NCBI GenBank assembly: GCA_020634615.1
Contig: JACKBI010000003.1
Coordinates: forward strand, 124,001 to 188,000
Direction of reading: 5' to 3'
Source of the DNA: Anaerolineales bacterium
Lineage (GTDB): Bacteria > Chloroflexota > Anaerolineae > JAAEKA01
Length of the DNA stretch: 64,000 nt
Under the pieces are notes generated by a model that was not told the DNA's origin, made no database searches, and was given only the letters and a program-made list of their open reading frames with translations. This document shows positions 17,258-25,213 of the stretch, one piece after another; position 1 is the stretch's first letter, and each line of letters starts with the position of its first letter. Position numbers and translations under genes: made by a program.

Positions 17258-19065
17258 GCGATCTCGAACTGCTGCAACAATTCGAGCCAATTGTACGCTA
17301 CACTGAGGGTGAACTGTTCTTCCCCACCGGCGTCGAGCAATATGTGCGGCACGCCAGCCTCTGGATGCGCACGCCTGCCGGCAAGGATCAGCTACTCGTC
17401 CCGTCGGGCCAGCTCACGCTGGACGTCCTCGCCCAATACAGCGAAATTCCCACCGGCCACACGCTGTACATGAATCTGGTCGATGAACCGCTCTCCGGCC
17501 TTGCGTACCAACGCTGGCGAAACCGGCCAGACCGCACCATCTTCCACAGCGCCGGCCGGCTGTCGCGCGTGCCTCTCACATTCCGCATCGTCGACTCGTT
17601 GTTCGACCTGACGTTTCTGGTACGCGGGCAGGTGCCGGGTGGCTTCACCGCGGCTGCCCAGGTGCAATACCAGGCGCTGCAAAAGCTTGACCCGAGACGC
17701 GTCTACCACGGGCGTGTGGTACGCGACAATGGCTGGATTGTGCTGCAATACCTGTTCTTTATGACGATGAACGACTGGCGATCAACCTTCCACGGTGTCA
17801 ATGACCACGAAACCGACTGGGAGCAGATCTTCGTTTACGCCTTCGAGAACGAATTGGGACAACTGGAACCGCGCTGGGTTGCCTATGCGTCGCACGACTT
17901 CAAAGGCGATGACCTGCGCCGTCGTTGGGACGACCCGTTGCTCGATAAGGAGGGAACGCATCCGGTTGTCTACGCCGGGGCCGGCTCGCATGCCAGCTAC
18001 TTTGAGGCAGGCGAGTATATGGTTGGCATCACGCCAAAGTTTCTGAAGCCTGCCGAGCAATATGTCCAACGAGCACGTCGCTTCTGGTATGAGCAGCTCC
18101 GCATGGGCCGTCAAGACCAGGCCCCTGACGCAGACAGAACCCGGCCGCTGCTCAGCATTCCCCACATCGACTATGCCCGCGGCGACGGCAAAAGCATTGG
18201 CCCCGGTCAACCGGAGTCATGGAGTCCGGTGCTGATCTCGGATGACGTCCCCTGGGTGGACCAGTATCGAGGGCTTTGGGGACTTGATACACGCGACTTC
18301 ATCGGCGGCGAGCGGGCGCCTTCCGGTCCCAAGTACAACCGCGACGGCTCGGTGCGCCAGTCCTGGTACGATCCGCTGGGCTGGGCAGGTATGGACAAAG
18401 TGCCCACACCTCCTCAGGTAACGCAGAAGTTGCAAGAGCGTACGACCGAGTTGGAGCATCAACTTCAACGGCTGGATGAACAGATCGCCGATAAGCGCGC
18501 CACCGTGGAAGAGCTGGAGATGGATATCACGTCGCTGCGCAGTTCAGCCTATGGTGAGGCAATTGCGAAGGAATTGGACGAGCTTGCCAGCGATGAACGT
18601 AAGGCCCTGGACACCATGCAGCACAATCGTGTGGCCATCGTTGAAACGATTCGGGCCGTTCGGTCTACACAAGCGCGCAGTGCTGCCGGCGAGGGGTCGT
18701 CGCCTACCGCCCATATTCGCTCTGTCCATCACCCCGAACCACCGGCGCCGCCTCACCGCCGTATCGTCGATATCTGGGCAGCATTGAGCGGCGCGCTGGC
18801 CCTGCTCGCCCTGGCAGGATTGATCTATGTCAAGCCGTCCTACTGGCCCGAATTGATCGTCTCGGTGTTGCTGATCTTTGGAGCAATCGAGGCGACTGCG
18901 CGCGGACGGCTGACCAACTTCCTGTTGAGTACTGTCATTATTCTGGCAATCATCGCCGGCGGGATATTACTCTACGAGTTCTGGCAGCTCGTGCTGCTGT
19001 TGGCAGTGGTCGCCGTGGTAGTTTCCATGATCGTGGACAACCTGCGGGAGTTGAGACAGATCTAG
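17254..19065 (+). CDS. Vps62-like protein with coiled coil and C-terminal membrane helices
   Basis: The ATG at 17254 overlaps the preceding stop, and GAGAGG lies upstream. The 603-residue product has a domain (about 150-290) with WVAYASHDFKGDDLRRRWDD and HPVVYAGAGSHASYFEAGEY. This resembles Vps62/DUF946-type sequences, known mainly from plants and fungi but also in scattered bacteria. A charged coiled coil follows (about 385-465), then a linker rich in Pro and His, then about four hydrophobic helices (about 505-595). The N-terminal domain is thus probably tethered on the cytoplasmic face. The biochemical role is unknown. The family call rests on motif resemblance only. Confidence 0.7.
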   Translation: MSDLELLQQFEPIVRYTEGELFFPTGVEQYVRHASLWMRTPAGKDQLLVPSGQLTLDVLAQYSEIPTGHTLYMNLVDEPLSGLAYQRWRNRPDRTIFHSAGRLSRVPLTFRIVDSLFDLTFLVRGQVPGGFTAAAQVQYQALQKLDPRRVYHGRVVRDNGWIVLQYLFFMTMNDWRSTFHGVNDHETDWEQIFVYAFENELGQLEPRWVAYASHDFKGDDLRRRWDDPLLDKEGTHPVVYAGAGSHASYFEAGEYMVGITPKFLKPAEQYVQRARRFWYEQLRMGRQDQAPDADRTRPLLSIPHIDYARGDGKSIGPGQPESWSPVLISDDVPWVDQYRGLWGLDTRDFIGGERAPSGPKYNRDGSVRQSWYDPLGWAGMDKVPTPPQVTQKLQERTTELEHQLQRLDEQIADKRATVEELEMDITSLRSSAYGEAIAKELDELASDERKALDTMQHNRVAIVETIRAVRSTQARSAAGEGSSPTAHIRSVHHPEPPAPPHRRIVDIWAALSGALALLALAGLIYVKPSYWPELIVSVLLIFGAIEATARGRLTNFLLSTVIILAIIAGGILLYEFWQLVLLLAVVAVVVSMIVDNLRELRQI

Positions 19066-19087
19066 CTGGCGGCGCACCGGGCCGCTG

Positions 19088-19190
19088 GTTTCCTCGTACT
19101 CTTACTCGTACTCCTCCTCATACTCGACTCCGGGAGCTGCTGCATCTATCAGAACGAGTACGAGGAAGAGTAGGAGTACCAGTAGGAAAC
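19088..19190. repeat. Imperfect inverted repeat of GTACTC-type units between convergent genes
   Basis: The left arm (19088-19127) repeats CTCGTACTC/CTCATACTC units; the right arm (19153-19190) carries the complementary GAGTACGAG units. The outermost seven bases (GTTTCCT/AGGAAAC) pair perfectly, and the inner units pair in several registers. It may serve as a bidirectional terminator or belong to a dispersed repeat. Confidence 0.6.
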
Positions 19191-19216
19191 GCGGCGTTCG
19201 CTGAGTCGACCGCTCA

Positions 19217-19771
19217 CTACTGTTCGTGGAGTTCCAGCGTATCGCGACCCCACTCCGTCCAATCGGCGTTATGAATATAGACCCATACGTCTGAAGGGAT
19301 TTGCCAGCGGGGGTCGTCCGGGAAGACGAATTGGATGGTGAACCCTTGAGCAGGGTTGGCCGGGGTGGTAACCGTCGTGCCGGGCACGGCGAACGCCTGC
19401 GTATAGGGCTGACCTGCCTCGACTATGGAGACTGAAACGCTGATTTCAGGTGTCCAGTTCCCGCTGGTCACATGTATCGTATCTCCTGGCACGGCGATGG
19501 ACGGGTTGATGTCAACAGGATGGACGATAGCGATGGGTGTGACGTTCTTCGTGATCACTGGCAGAAAACAGCGCTGCGTCAGTTCCATCGGATAGGAAAA
19601 AGCTGAGCTGGTGTTGATGTCCTGCACGAGATAGGGCGCGGGCGGCCACTGTTCGGGCGTAGGTGGCGCCTCAAGCGGACGAACCGCGCCAGCAGCCGTA
19701 GGCGCCAGCAGCAGGGTAACCAGCGCGACAAACACGACACCCAGATACGTGTTGCGTGCGTTGAGATTCAT
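19217..19771 (-). CDS. Secreted protein of unknown function
   Basis: The 184-residue product has a clear signal peptide: basic start, hydrophobic VVFVALVTLLLAPTAAGA, with cleavage near residue 29. The mature part is Pro/Thr rich, with a beta-type segment SIAVPGDTIHVTSGNWTPE that suggests an Ig-like or filamin-like fold. I do not recognise the family. AGGAGG lies 13 bases upstream of the ATG, rather far. It has its own predicted promoter (19954-19982) and faces the Vps62-like gene convergently. Confidence 0.72.
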   Translation of the reverse strand: MNLNARNTYLGVVFVALVTLLLAPTAAGAVRPLEAPPTPEQWPPAPYLVQDINTSSAFSYPMELTQRCFLPVITKNVTPIAIVHPVDINPSIAVPGDTIHVTSGNWTPEISVSVSIVEAGQPYTQAFAVPGTTVTTPANPAQGFTIQFVFPDDPRWQIPSDVWVYIHNADWTEWGRDTLELHEQ

Positions 19772-19953
19772 CGGGAAGGGTCCCTCCTTCTTGAACGTGG
19801 CGGACTAAGAAACGCCCAATTGTGTGCCGGGCTTCCCCTTCGTTGATGTCAGCACGTCTTTCCAGAAACTGGACCTGCGTGAAGAGGATTCACGGCAATG
19901 CGGATAATCACAGCCTCGTAACAAGGCCAGTAATCCCACCACTGATGTACTGC

Positions 19954-19982
19954 ATTTAAGACCCTTTCGAGTGCTTTGTCAA
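19954..19982 (-). promoter_or_regulatory. Predicted promoter of the secreted-protein gene
   Basis: On the minus strand a perfect TTGACA (19982-19977) is followed after 17 bases by TTAAAT (19959-19954), which matches four of six positions. The leader would be about 175 bases. The rest of 19772-20098 holds only this promoter and the hairpin at 20025. Confidence 0.5.
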
Positions 19983-20024
19983 ACTCATCCGGCGCAACTG
20001 CCGGGATGAGGAGCATTCTTAACA

Positions 20025-20054
20025 GAAGGCCCTGCCAGTAGTGGCAGGGCCTTC
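20025..20054 (-). terminator. Terminator hairpin downstream of nrdJ
   Basis: A perfect 13-bp stem (20025-20037 with 20042-20054) with a GTAG loop lies 45 bases after the nrdJ stop. The T-rich stretch on the minus side is short (TGTT), so strength is uncertain. Confidence 0.7.
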
Positions 20055-20098
20055 ATTCTATCGGATTTTCGCTGTCCTTGTATCCCGGTCGGCTCGCT

Positions 20099-22657
20099 CT
20101 AGCACTCGCTGTACCCGCAGACGTGGCACTTGCGGCAGCCTTCGATGTTCAGCAGCGTGCTGTTGCCGCAATCAGGGCAGAGATCACCGATCTGTTTGGG
20201 CATCGGCAGCGCGAGTTGCTCATTCGTCGGTTGCGCAGGCGGCGGGGCAGGCATGGCGTCAAGATGCTCGGCCAGCACCTGAGCCACCGCGTCCGGCAAG
20301 CTGCGCACCCGCTGCGGCCCGAAGCCAAGATGCCGTCCGCCGCCGATGCCGTTGAGCTGGTAGACAACCTGATTCAGTCGCTCGGTGGGCGTCAGCGAGC
20401 TGGGAATACGCAGCGTCAGGCTGATCAAGCGGCCCAGCGCCTCGCTGACGGCGGCTACATCCGACCCAGCCTTGCCGACGTTCATGAAAATCTCGAACGG
20501 CTCACCCTCATCGGTATCGTTGACGGTGATGTAGGCGGTGCCCAGCGGCGTCAGGCGGCGATAGGTCGATCCATGCAGCCGGCGCGGCCGCGGCCGTTTC
20601 ACATCGTACGAGATCATCTCGGCGTGCGGTTTGCCGTTGCTGCCATTGGCGACAGCGCCTTCCGGCTGGTACGGCAATGCTTCCAGCGTTTCGGCGTGGC
20701 TGGCCGTGCCGTTAGCAGGCTGATCGCCAGACGCGGCTTTCTTTGCGTCGGCGGTCGCCTTCGTTTCCAGCACCACCTCCTGGCGGCTGCCGGTCACATA
20801 GACTGTCAAGCCCTTGCAGCCCAGTTCCCAGGCCATCATATACGCCTCGGCCACGTCTTCCGGTTCCGCCTCGGGCGGGAAGTTACACGTCTTGGAAATG
20901 CTGTTGTCAACAAAGCGCTGCAATGCTGCCTGCATCAGCACGTGCTCGGTCGGCGCGATGTCCTGGCTGACGACGAAGGTGTGGCGCAGGTCCGCCGGCA
21001 GTTCGTCGATGCCCTGGCATGTGCCGGTCAGGACGATCTGGTCGACGATTGATTTGCGCTCGTCGCCCACGATGCCGGCCGCGTCCAGTGCCCGCAGGAA
21101 AAGCGGGCTAACATAGGTTAGCGCAACATCGCCCGCGGCTTCCTTGACGTAGCGAGTGTAGGCCAACGCGAACACCGGTTCGCAGCCGTAGCCCTCACAC
21201 CCGGTCACCGTACCGATCGTGCCGGTGGGTGCGATAGTGGTCTGGGCGCCGTTGCGAATGCCGTGCTCCTTGATGCCATCCACGATCAGATCCCAGCTGA
21301 GATGCGGCCGATCGAAGTCGTGGGCAAAGGGTTGCACGGGAGTCGGTGGCTGCCAACGGAGATTGTCAGGGTCGTAGAGTGAACCGGAGATGGCGGGGAA
21401 CGGTCCGCGCTCGCGCGCCAGTTCGATGGAAGTGCGCATGCAGTGGTAGCGAACGAACTCCATGACCTGACCGGCAAGATCCAGCGACTCTTCGTCGCCA
21501 TAGCGAACGCCGATCATGTACATGACATCCGCCAGTCCCATGATGCCCAAGCCGATGCGACGAACGCGGTGGGCGGCATCTTCGAGCTGCGGCACGGCCG
21601 GCACATACTTGTTGGCGCTCACCACATCGTCCAGGAAACGGGTCGAAAGCACCACTGTCTCCTCAAGAGCTGCCCAATCGATCTGGCCGTCAGCGGTCAC
21701 ATGCTGCGCCAGATTGATGGAGCCGAGGCAGCAGTTTTCGTAAGGTCCCAGGAATTGCTCGCCGCACGGGTTGGTTGCCTCCAGCTCATAGAGATGTGGC
21801 ACCGGGTTAGATCGATTGGCGGCGTCCAGGAAGAGAACGCCCGGCTCGCCGTTGCGGTGCGCGTGCCTGATAATATCCTCAAACAGTGTGCGCGCCCGCA
21901 ACGTACGCACGACATTCTTGCCGCGCGGCTCCACCAGATCGAAGTCGCCATCCTCTTTCACTGCCTGCATGAATGCATCAGTGACACCGACGGAGATGTT
22001 GAAATTGGCGATCTGGCCTTCCACGCTCTTGCAGGCGATGAATTCCTCGATGTCAGGATGGTCTACCCGCAAGACGCCCATGTTTGCGCCTCGCCGTGAA
22101 CCGCCCTGGGCTATCTCGCCAAACGCGGCGTCATACACGCGCAGGAACCCCACCGGGCCGCTGGCAACGCCGGCGCTGGTCTTGACCGCGCCGCCCTTCG
22201 GTCGTAGCCGGCTGAAGCTGAAGCCATTGCCGCCACCTGTCTGCTGAATCAGTGCGGCGTTGCGCAGCGTATTGAAAATTCCTTCGTCCGAATCCTTGCC
22301 CATGTCATCGTCAATTGCCAGCACAAAACAGGCTGCAAGCTGGCCCAGAGGCGTTCCCGCCCCCGTGAACGTGGGCGAGTTGGGGAAAAACTTCAGCGTT
22401 GTCAACAGGTCATAGAACTGCTGGCTGGCCTCCGCATATGCTTCGTCACCGGACCAGGTTCGCTCCGGCAGAGCCACATTACTGGCAACCCGCCAGAACA
22501 TCTCCGGTACGCTCTCCACCGGCTTGCCGTCCGGCCCCTTGCGCAAATAGCGCCGGCGCAGAACCTCCAACCCGTTGGAACTGATCTTGCCGGGCCTTTC
22601 AAGCACCGCCTCAGGCATGGTCAATACAGCAGCGTCCGCCGTCACCGCTTGTTTCAT
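20099..22657 (-). CDS. nrdJ: Adenosylcobalamin-dependent (class II) ribonucleotide reductase
   Basis: This enzyme converts ribonucleotides to deoxyribonucleotides using adenosylcobalamin as radical source, with or without oxygen. The 852-residue protein carries the class II signature NPCGEQFLGPYENCCLGSINL (split near residue 300). It also has the glycyl segment SRRGANMGVLRVDHPDI, the APTGTIGTVTGCEGYGCEP active-site segment and a C-terminal cysteine-rich tail (CPDCG, CRKCHVCGYSEC) for re-reduction and zinc. An ATG with GGAGG 6 bases upstream fixes the start. It lies 196 bases downstream of the nrdR-STAS genes in the same direction. A 28-base inverted repeat sits just upstream. Confidence 0.97.
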   Translation of the reverse strand: MKQAVTADAAVLTMPEAVLERPGKISSNGLEVLRRRYLRKGPDGKPVESVPEMFWRVASNVALPERTWSGDEAYAEASQQFYDLLTTLKFFPNSPTFTGAGTPLGQLAACFVLAIDDDMGKDSDEGIFNTLRNAALIQQTGGGNGFSFSRLRPKGGAVKTSAGVASGPVGFLRVYDAAFGEIAQGGSRRGANMGVLRVDHPDIEEFIACKSVEGQIANFNISVGVTDAFMQAVKEDGDFDLVEPRGKNVVRTLRARTLFEDIIRHAHRNGEPGVLFLDAANRSNPVPHLYELEATNPCGEQFLGPYENCCLGSINLAQHVTADGQIDWAALEETVVLSTRFLDDVVSANKYVPAVPQLEDAAHRVRRIGLGIMGLADVMYMIGVRYGDEESLDLAGQVMEFVRYHCMRTSIELARERGPFPAISGSLYDPDNLRWQPPTPVQPFAHDFDRPHLSWDLIVDGIKEHGIRNGAQTTIAPTGTIGTVTGCEGYGCEPVFALAYTRYVKEAAGDVALTYVSPLFLRALDAAGIVGDERKSIVDQIVLTGTCQGIDELPADLRHTFVVSQDIAPTEHVLMQAALQRFVDNSISKTCNFPPEAEPEDVAEAYMMAWELGCKGLTVYVTGSRQEVVLETKATADAKKAASGDQPANGTASHAETLEALPYQPEGAVANGSNGKPHAEMISYDVKRPRPRRLHGSTYRRLTPLGTAYITVNDTDEGEPFEIFMNVGKAGSDVAAVSEALGRLISLTLRIPSSLTPTERLNQVVYQLNGIGGGRHLGFGPQRVRSLPDAVAQVLAEHLDAMPAPPPAQPTNEQLALPMPKQIGDLCPDCGNSTLLNIEGCRKCHVCGYSEC

Positions 22658-22680
22658 CGTTTGCCTCCATCAAAAGTGAT

Positions 22681-22708
22681 TTTGTAACTATCCATTATTC
22701 ACTACAAA
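22681..22708. promoter_or_regulatory. Inverted repeat upstream of nrdJ, possible operator
   Basis: TTTGTA (22681-22686) and TACAAA (22703-22708) flank a 16-base AT-rich spacer, 23-51 bases before the nrdJ start. It does not fit the NrdR consensus well. Binding by another regulator, such as the winged-helix protein encoded just upstream, is possible. Confidence 0.3.
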
Positions 22709-22853
22709 CATTAGGTCCAGAACCCTGTACCAGATTCTCGATCCAGGTCACAACCAATAAAGCCTGGGGATCACAGTGGCACGTTCACTGCGCCAGGCAT
22801 GGTCTCGCCCCGAATTCATTTCGGGTGGCTGAATCCGCCGCAGAAAAAAAAGC

Positions 22854-23393
22854 TCAGCGAACTGGTTCGTAGATAAAGCGGCGCCCACCACCGTCGATGA
22901 CTTCCTCACCGACTCGGTAAAGCAGCCCGCGGCGTTCCAGTTCCTTGAGCCGGTTGCTCTTTGTGCTGGGTGACAACGCGTCTGGCAGATCCTGGGCGCT
23001 GATCTGGCCGCGCGCCACTGCCATGTCGTAGGTCTGGCGCAATGAAGGACTGAGATTCCCCAGCACCGATGCCTTGCCCTCACTGTCAACCTTGACACAG
23101 GTCAGCCCATGCAACGAGACCGCGGCCTCGATCGATTCGCTGACGCTGATGCTTGGCTGGCGTACCACGACAAAGCGCGGCGCCTTGGCCTTGCGCGACG
23201 CCTTCAGCAGGCTGGCAATGATCTCGTCGGCCCAGGAATAGTCCATGAACTGAACCGTTTCCAGGTCCAACACGAGCAGACTGTTGGCCGGCATCGCGCG
23301 AAAGCGCGACAGCAATTCCTCACGCGTCGTGGCATCACGACCACCCAATATTGTTTCCGGTAGCGCGACGTGTTCCTCATGCAACGGCGTCAA
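22854..23393 (-). CDS. STAS-like (DUF4325-type) domain fused to a winged helix
   Basis: The 179-residue protein has an N-terminal alpha/beta domain (about 8-100). Its segment LDLETVQFMDYSWADEII resembles DUF4325 STAS-like domains; Ser53 falls where anti-anti-sigma factors carry the phosphorylated Ser. The C-terminal part (about 115-179), with ISAQDLPDALSPSTKSNRLKELERRGLLYRVG, reads as a winged helix-turn-helix. It lies 14 bases after the STAS-ATPase gene. The pair suggests phosphorylation-controlled DNA binding, which is an inference. It precedes nrdJ. Confidence 0.75.
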   Translation of the reverse strand: MTPLHEEHVALPETILGGRDATTREELLSRFRAMPANSLLVLDLETVQFMDYSWADEIIASLLKASRKAKAPRFVVVRQPSISVSESIEAAVSLHGLTCVKVDSEGKASVLGNLSPSLRQTYDMAVARGQISAQDLPDALSPSTKSNRLKELERRGLLYRVGEEVIDGGGRRFIYEPVR

Positions 23394-23407
23394 TTTCCTT
23401 CTACCTC

Positions 23408-24256
23408 CTATGGTCGTTGGCTGAAGCTGATGCCAACCAATGTGCCCGGGAAGAGGGCACCTGTATGGACTTTTGGCGTTCGGTCGGCTGAAACATAGAC
23501 CCGATCCGTCCCGGATCGCACCGTCAGCCGGCCCTGATAACGCCTCACCACGGCGGTCACGCTGCGCAACCCTGCGCCACCGCCAGTCTCCCGGCTGCTG
23601 AGACCGCCCAGTGCTCGCTCAATGGCGACTCCGTGCTGCCATTGACCGGCTTCGGGATAACGTCTCGTCAGACTGCCGCGAATGCCGATACCGTCGTCAG
23701 CTACCGCCAGCGCCACGTAGCGGGCGCCGTAGCGGTCCGAACCGAGTTGGGCCAGGACAATCCCTTCTGCGCCGCTGTGATCGACAACATTGTTGCACAG
23801 CTCTGAGACGACCTTGGCAGTGTCAAGAACATCACCGGTGTTGTAGCCTAATCGATCACGGGTCATCTGCACCAGATGTCCGACGACGGTTTGCACATCG
23901 TTGCGGCTACGGATGGCGGTCGCCGGCAGGGCGCTGGGATACCTGGATGACAGTTCCTTGGGCAGGTTACGCAACTCAGCCACCGGCCGCAAGGCATCCA
24001 GCAATCCGGTCTGCACGATGGTTTGAACGGGCCGGTCACTACCGGGCAACACGCAGATCAATCGACCGTCACGGCGATGAAGCTGCCGTCCTACCATCAC
24101 CAGCATCGCCATGCCGTATGGATCGACAAACGATGCCGATCGCAGATCGATAGTCACCTCACCTGCTTCTTTGGACGAAGCGTCAACCAGATGAGACAGC
24201 AGGCGATCACAACTCGACGCGTTGAGGCCCTCGCCTGAGGTCAATACAAGACGCAT
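23408..24256 (-). CDS. STAS domain fused to a histidine-kinase-like ATPase (anti-sigma-type serine kinase)
   Basis: The 282-residue protein has an N-terminal STAS domain (about 1-100). Its phosphosite loop reads D45-P-Y-G48, so the usual phosphorylated Ser is Tyr. The C-terminal GHKL ATPase domain (about 115-280) has an N-box E152-LCN-N156-VVDH, a G1 box VADDGIGIRG and a Gly-rich G2 GGGAGLRSV, as in SpoIIAB/RsbW kinases. Such kinases phosphorylate STAS partners on serine. The next gene supplies a STAS-like protein with a Ser at that position. It starts 7 bases after nrdR ends, so it shares the nrdR promoter. Confidence 0.8.
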   Translation of the reverse strand: MRLVLTSGEGLNASSCDRLLSHLVDASSKEAGEVTIDLRSASFVDPYGMAMLVMVGRQLHRRDGRLICVLPGSDRPVQTIVQTGLLDALRPVAELRNLPKELSSRYPSALPATAIRSRNDVQTVVGHLVQMTRDRLGYNTGDVLDTAKVVSELCNNVVDHSGAEGIVLAQLGSDRYGARYVALAVADDGIGIRGSLTRRYPEAGQWQHGVAIERALGGLSSRETGGGAGLRSVTAVVRRYQGRLTVRSGTDRVYVSADRTPKVHTGALFPGTLVGISFSQRP

Positions 24257-24263
24257 CAGCCAG

Positions 24264-24710
24264 CTACGCGGGAGGCAAAATGCGCCCGATGTGCTGCTGC
24301 ACCACCTCTAGGTCGCTCATCTGAAGGTAGACCATCGCAAAGCGAATGTACGCCATAGGATCGAGCTGTCTCAGATGTTCCAGAACCAGGCTTCCTACGT
24401 AGTTGCTCTTAACCTCGGTACGGCCCAGTGCGGCGAGTTCTTCTTCAACGGAGTCCACCATCGCCTCGATGGATACCTGGGGAATGGGACGTTTGGCGCA
24501 AGCGATCAGAATACCGTGCATCAGCTTCTGACGATCATACGGCTCGCGGCGGCCATCACTTTTCACGATCAGCAACGAAGCCGCAACGTGCTCGTAAGTA
24601 GTGAATCGCTTATGACAAGTCTCACACTCGCGCCGACGCCGTATTCCATCACCCGTGGAACGCGTATCAACGACCCGCGAGTTTGCATCACCACAGTGTG
24701 GACACTTCAT
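24264..24710 (-). CDS. nrdR: Transcriptional repressor NrdR
   Basis: The 148-residue protein has an N-terminal zinc ribbon with four cysteines (CPHC, CETC) in the NrdR context VVDTRSTGDGIRRRRECETCHKRF (split about residues 14-36). An ATP-cone domain (about 49-139) follows and senses ATP/dATP. NrdR represses ribonucleotide reductase genes by binding tandem NrdR boxes. Here two such boxes lie downstream of its own promoter, indicating autoregulation. It is the first gene of a cluster that also contains two STAS-type genes and nrdJ. Confidence 0.97.
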   Translation of the reverse strand: MKCPHCGDANSRVVDTRSTGDGIRRRRECETCHKRFTTYEHVAASLLIVKSDGRREPYDRQKLMHGILIACAKRPIPQVSIEAMVDSVEEELAALGRTEVKSNYVGSLVLEHLRQLDPMAYIRFAMVYLQMSDLEVVQQHIGRILPPA

Positions 24711-24832
24711 TCACGACTCCAACAGCAGGCACATTGCCGACCGATTAGAAATCCCGGTCCCAAGCGACCGAGATTTGAATAGATGTCTGTCTAGAGGCTG
24801 TTCAGCCTGGGGTACAACACGCTCCTTGAACT

Positions 24833-24878
24833 ACACGATATAGTGGTAAGTGAACGCACACCATACTATATGTTGTAT
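24833..24878 (-). promoter_or_regulatory. Tandem NrdR boxes in front of nrdR
   Basis: Two 16-base sites lie 30 bases apart start to start, the helical phasing typical of NrdR. They are ATACTATATGTTGTAT (24863-24878), a very good match to the known consensus, and ACACGATATAGTGGTA (24833-24848), a fair match. Both lie just downstream of the predicted transcription start, where binding would block initiation or early elongation. Confidence 0.7.
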
Positions 24879-24895
24879 CTTGAGCGGCACGTGCC

Positions 24896-24924
24896 ATTGT
24901 ACCATAGGAGAGGGGCTTTGACAA
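24896..24924 (-). promoter_or_regulatory. nrdR operon promoter
   Basis: On the minus strand TTGTCA (24924-24919), a 17-base spacer and TACAAT (24901-24896) preceded by TGG form a good extended -10 promoter. The predicted start near 24889 gives a leader of about 180 bases containing both NrdR boxes. The rest of 24925-25150 shows no gene. Confidence 0.7.
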
Positions 24925-25150
24925 GGCTTTTTCCACACCGCACGCAAGTCGTATGCGATTTTTAAGGTTACCGATCTCCCACCCGTTGCAGATCCAGCGG
25001 CATTGCGACCAGGCTCTTGCCCCGGTTGTGCCAGGTCTCGTACGCTATTGCTTCGCCTTAATGTGTCTATTGAAAATTTGCCGGCCCTGGCCCGCTGCGA
25101 AGACTGGTCGGAACGAGAAGATCGCCGCATTTGGTCGTTAACGCGATACG

Positions 25151-25178
25151 CCCCTGGCCGGGCAAGCCCGACCAGGGG
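25151..25178 (-). terminator. GC-rich hairpin after ftsZ
   Basis: CCCCTGG and CGGGC pair with CCAGGGG and GCCCG around one mismatch, 36 bases downstream of the ftsZ stop. No T-run follows. It probably marks the end of the long dcw transcript and separates it from nrdR. Confidence 0.5.
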
Positions 25179-25213
25179 TAGTTGCAACTATCAGAGCAGC
25201 GACGAAGGGACGA

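Noticed and set aside
22658..22853. Cobalamin riboswitch upstream of nrdJ
   Set aside because: The B12-box and the long structured leader are not seen; the gap is only 196 bases and AT-rich near the start.
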